Source: Nitratireductor kimnyeongensis (lineage in GTDB: Bacteria > Pseudomonadota > Alphaproteobacteria > Rhizobiales > Rhizobiaceae). Taken from it: 64,000 bases of DNA. Positions within the stretch are counted from its first letter, which is position 1, and each line of letters begins with the position of its first letter. The notes below the pieces were generated by a model. That model did not search any database. It saw only the letters and a list, made by a program, of their open reading frames with translations, and was not told the DNA's origin. The translations under genes and the position numbers were made by a program. The stretch spans positions 620,001 through 684,000 of the forward strand of contig NZ_CP078143.1 in NCBI RefSeq assembly GCF_019891395.1. The letters are read 5' to 3'. Positions 62,255 to 64,000 of the stretch are shown in pieces.

Positions 62255-63978
62255 ACGTAATCCCGCGCCACCGCGGCCCCGCGCCGACCCTTGAGAAGTT
62301 CAAAATCGCACCCTTCATCCGCCTGCAAGATGTGATCGGAAAACATCCGCTCGAACCCGCTGGCGGGCGGCGCAGCCGGCACCCAATCTGCCTTGCGACG
62401 GGCAAGCTCCTCGTCGGGCACTTCAAGCACGATGGAGTTTGTCGATGCATCAATGGAAATCATGTCACCGTTTTCCACCAGCGCGAGGGGGCCGCCGATA
62501 GCCGCCTCCGGTGATACATGGAGGATGACCGTGCCATAGGCCGTGCCGCTCATTCGCGCATCGGATATGCGCACCATGTCAGTCACGCCTTTCTGAAGCA
62601 GCTTGCGGGGCAGCCCCATGTTCCCCACCTCCGGCATGCCCGGATACCCGCGCGGACCGCAATTCTTCAGCACGAGAACGCTGGTTTCGTCGACGTCGAG
62701 TGCAGGATCATCGATCCTTGCGTGGTAGTCATCGATGTCCTCGAACACCACCGCCGCGCCGCGGTGCGTCATCAACGACGCTGTCGCGGCCGAAGGCTTC
62801 ATAATCGCTCCATTGGGAGCCAGATTGCCTCGCAGCACCACGATCCCCCCATCCGCGGTAAGCGGTTCGGAAAAGGGACGAATGACCTCTTCATTGAGCA
62901 CCCGGATCGCGCTGTTGTTCTCGGCAATCGTACGGCCATTCACCGTGAGGCAATCCGCGTGAAGACGCTCCGCATCGAGAAGCCTTCTGAGCACTGCCTG
63001 CATGCCCCCGGCATTGAAGAAGTCTTCCATCAGAAAGCGGCCCGAAGGCATCAGATCAACAATGGTCGGAATGTTGCGGCCAATGCGGTTCCAGTCATCG
63101 AGCGAGAATGGCACCTCGACCCGCCCCGCCAATGCCTGCAAATGGATAACCGCATTGGTCGATCCACCGATTGCAGCGTTTGCGCAGATTGCATTTTCGA
63201 ACGCCTCGCGCGTCAGGATTTGCGACATGCTCAGTCCCTGGTGAACCATCTCGACAATGCGCCTGCCGCTCATGAACGCCAGCACGCGCCGCCGTGCATC
63301 CACAGAGGGGATGGCCGCGTTTCCTGGAAGCGTGATCCCCATTGCTTCCGAAAGGCAGGCCATCGTGGAGGCAGTGCCCATCGTATTGCAGGTGCCGGGC
63401 GACCGGCTCATGGCGGCCTCCGCCGCCGAAAACTGGTCTGGCGAGATCGTTCCGGCCCGCATCTCCTCGCTGAGACGCCAGACGTCCGTTCCCGATCCCA
63501 GAACCTCTCCGTTGAAACTGCCGCTCAGCATGGGGCCGGCAGAAACCAGCAGTGTCGGCAGGTTGCAACTCGCCGCCCCCATTAGAAGAGCCGGTGTGGT
63601 CTTGTCGCAGCCCGCCAAAAGAACCACCCCGTCAATGGGATTTGCGCGAATGCTTTCTTCCACCTCAATAGCCGCGAGGTTGCGGAACATCATGGCGGTC
63701 GGGCGCATATTTGATTCACCCAGCGACATCACCGGGAATTCGACGGGAAAACCGCCTGCCTCGAAGATGCCGCGCCGCACATGTTCAGCCAAATCGCGCA
63801 ATTGACCGTTGCAAGGGGTCAGTTCCGACCATGAATTGCAGATGCCAATGACAGGCCTGCCGTCGAAAAGATGCGGAGGAAAGCCTTGGTTTTTCATCCA
63901 GCTTCGGTGAATGAAGGCTCCCTTTTCATGCCCTCCAAACCATTCGGTGGAACGCAACGGATCTTTTTTGCTGGTCAT
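62251..63978 (-). CDS. IlvD/Edd-family dehydratase, probably sugar-acid type
   Basis: The 575-residue protein has the iron-sulfur and metal residues of the family in ICNSWSELTPCNGQLRDL, LLAGCDKTTPALLMG and GTCNTMGTASTMACLSEAMG. The start (RSTEWFGGHEKGAFIHRSWMKNQGF) is typical of the L-arabinonate/D-xylonate/galactonate dehydratase branch rather than IlvD of valine synthesis. It would dehydrate an aldonic acid to the 2-keto-3-deoxy acid. It is the first gene in view of a minus-strand unit with the ceramidase-like and LacI genes. Confidence 0.88.
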   Translation of the reverse strand: MTSKKDPLRSTEWFGGHEKGAFIHRSWMKNQGFPPHLFDGRPVIGICNSWSELTPCNGQLRDLAEHVRRGIFEAGGFPVEFPVMSLGESNMRPTAMMFRNLAAIEVEESIRANPIDGVVLLAGCDKTTPALLMGAASCNLPTLLVSAGPMLSGSFNGEVLGSGTDVWRLSEEMRAGTISPDQFSAAEAAMSRSPGTCNTMGTASTMACLSEAMGITLPGNAAIPSVDARRRVLAFMSGRRIVEMVHQGLSMSQILTREAFENAICANAAIGGSTNAVIHLQALAGRVEVPFSLDDWNRIGRNIPTIVDLMPSGRFLMEDFFNAGGMQAVLRRLLDAERLHADCLTVNGRTIAENNSAIRVLNEEVIRPFSEPLTADGGIVVLRGNLAPNGAIMKPSAATASLMTHRGAAVVFEDIDDYHARIDDPALDVDETSVLVLKNCGPRGYPGMPEVGNMGLPRKLLQKGVTDMVRISDARMSGTAYGTVILHVSPEAAIGGPLALVENGDMISIDASTNSIVLEVPDEELARRKADWVPAAPPASGFERMFSDHILQADEGCDFELLKGRRGAAVARDYV

Positions 63979-64000
63979 TTCGTTTCTCGCGAGATTGGCG

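Overview
The window reads as ordinary high-GC chromosome of an alphaproteobacterium of the order Hyphomicrobiales (Rhizobiales), most like the Mesorhizobium/Nitratireductor/Phyllobacterium side. Signs are a fused anthranilate synthase TrpE(G) behind a 14-codon trpL leader, the CtrA/ChpT/SciP cell-cycle set, a DUF1134 (EipA-type) envelope protein, a choXWV choline transporter and RIME-like intergenic palindromes. The genus is inference; no rRNA gene is present.

Region 1 (1-22 kb) is mixed housekeeping and small regulatory genes: the 3' part of a large membrane protein, a GNAT, a glutathionyl-hydroquinone reductase, a NUDIX hydrolase, a phosphoesterase, an uncharacterised membrane protein with a perfect CtrA box, leuA with a leucine leader peptide, an ArsR/AHSA1/DUF899 operon, HxlR, GST, a serine hydrolase, an AbrB-type membrane protein, a CDF transporter, trpE(G) with trpL attenuator, PAP2, two Rnk/GreA-like proteins, a TipA-like MerR and SoxR. 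Two genes here (DUF899 and GST) are broken by single-base frameshifts 1.3 kb apart.

Region 2 (22-31 kb) holds fhs and then a five-gene same-strand module: a coiled-coil protein, an unknown protein, an AAA ATPase, a second unknown protein and a DUF2333 membrane protein. RIME-like repeats separate the first three. I recognise no described function for the module as a whole, and it is my main candidate for an undescribed system.

Region 3 (31-41 kb) contains a divergent yeiE/yeiH-type pair, tdk, choXWV, an SDR, a HugZ-like protein, a TrmH-family methyltransferase, a membrane-anchored coiled-coil protein and an EipA-type protein.

Region 4 (41.8-45.1 kb) is a cell-cycle control cluster: chpT, a single-domain response regulator, ctrA, a fliJ-like gene and sciP. 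CtrA-like half-sites and four GANTC methylation sites lie in its intergenic regions. mnmA and an oxidoreductase follow.

Region 5 (47.8-64 kb) starts at a tRNA with anticodon CAT, followed directly by a decayed integrase fragment. Beyond it lie an aldehyde dehydrogenase, a divergent nine-gene catabolic/transport operon (flavin monooxygenase, gentisate dioxygenase-like cupin, FAH-family hydrolase, enolase-superfamily enzyme, TRAP transporter, iron alcohol dehydrogenase, MarR regulator), and a minus-strand set of sugar-acid dehydratase, ceramidase-like protein and LacI regulator. This part looks accessory and probably arrived by integration at the tRNA.
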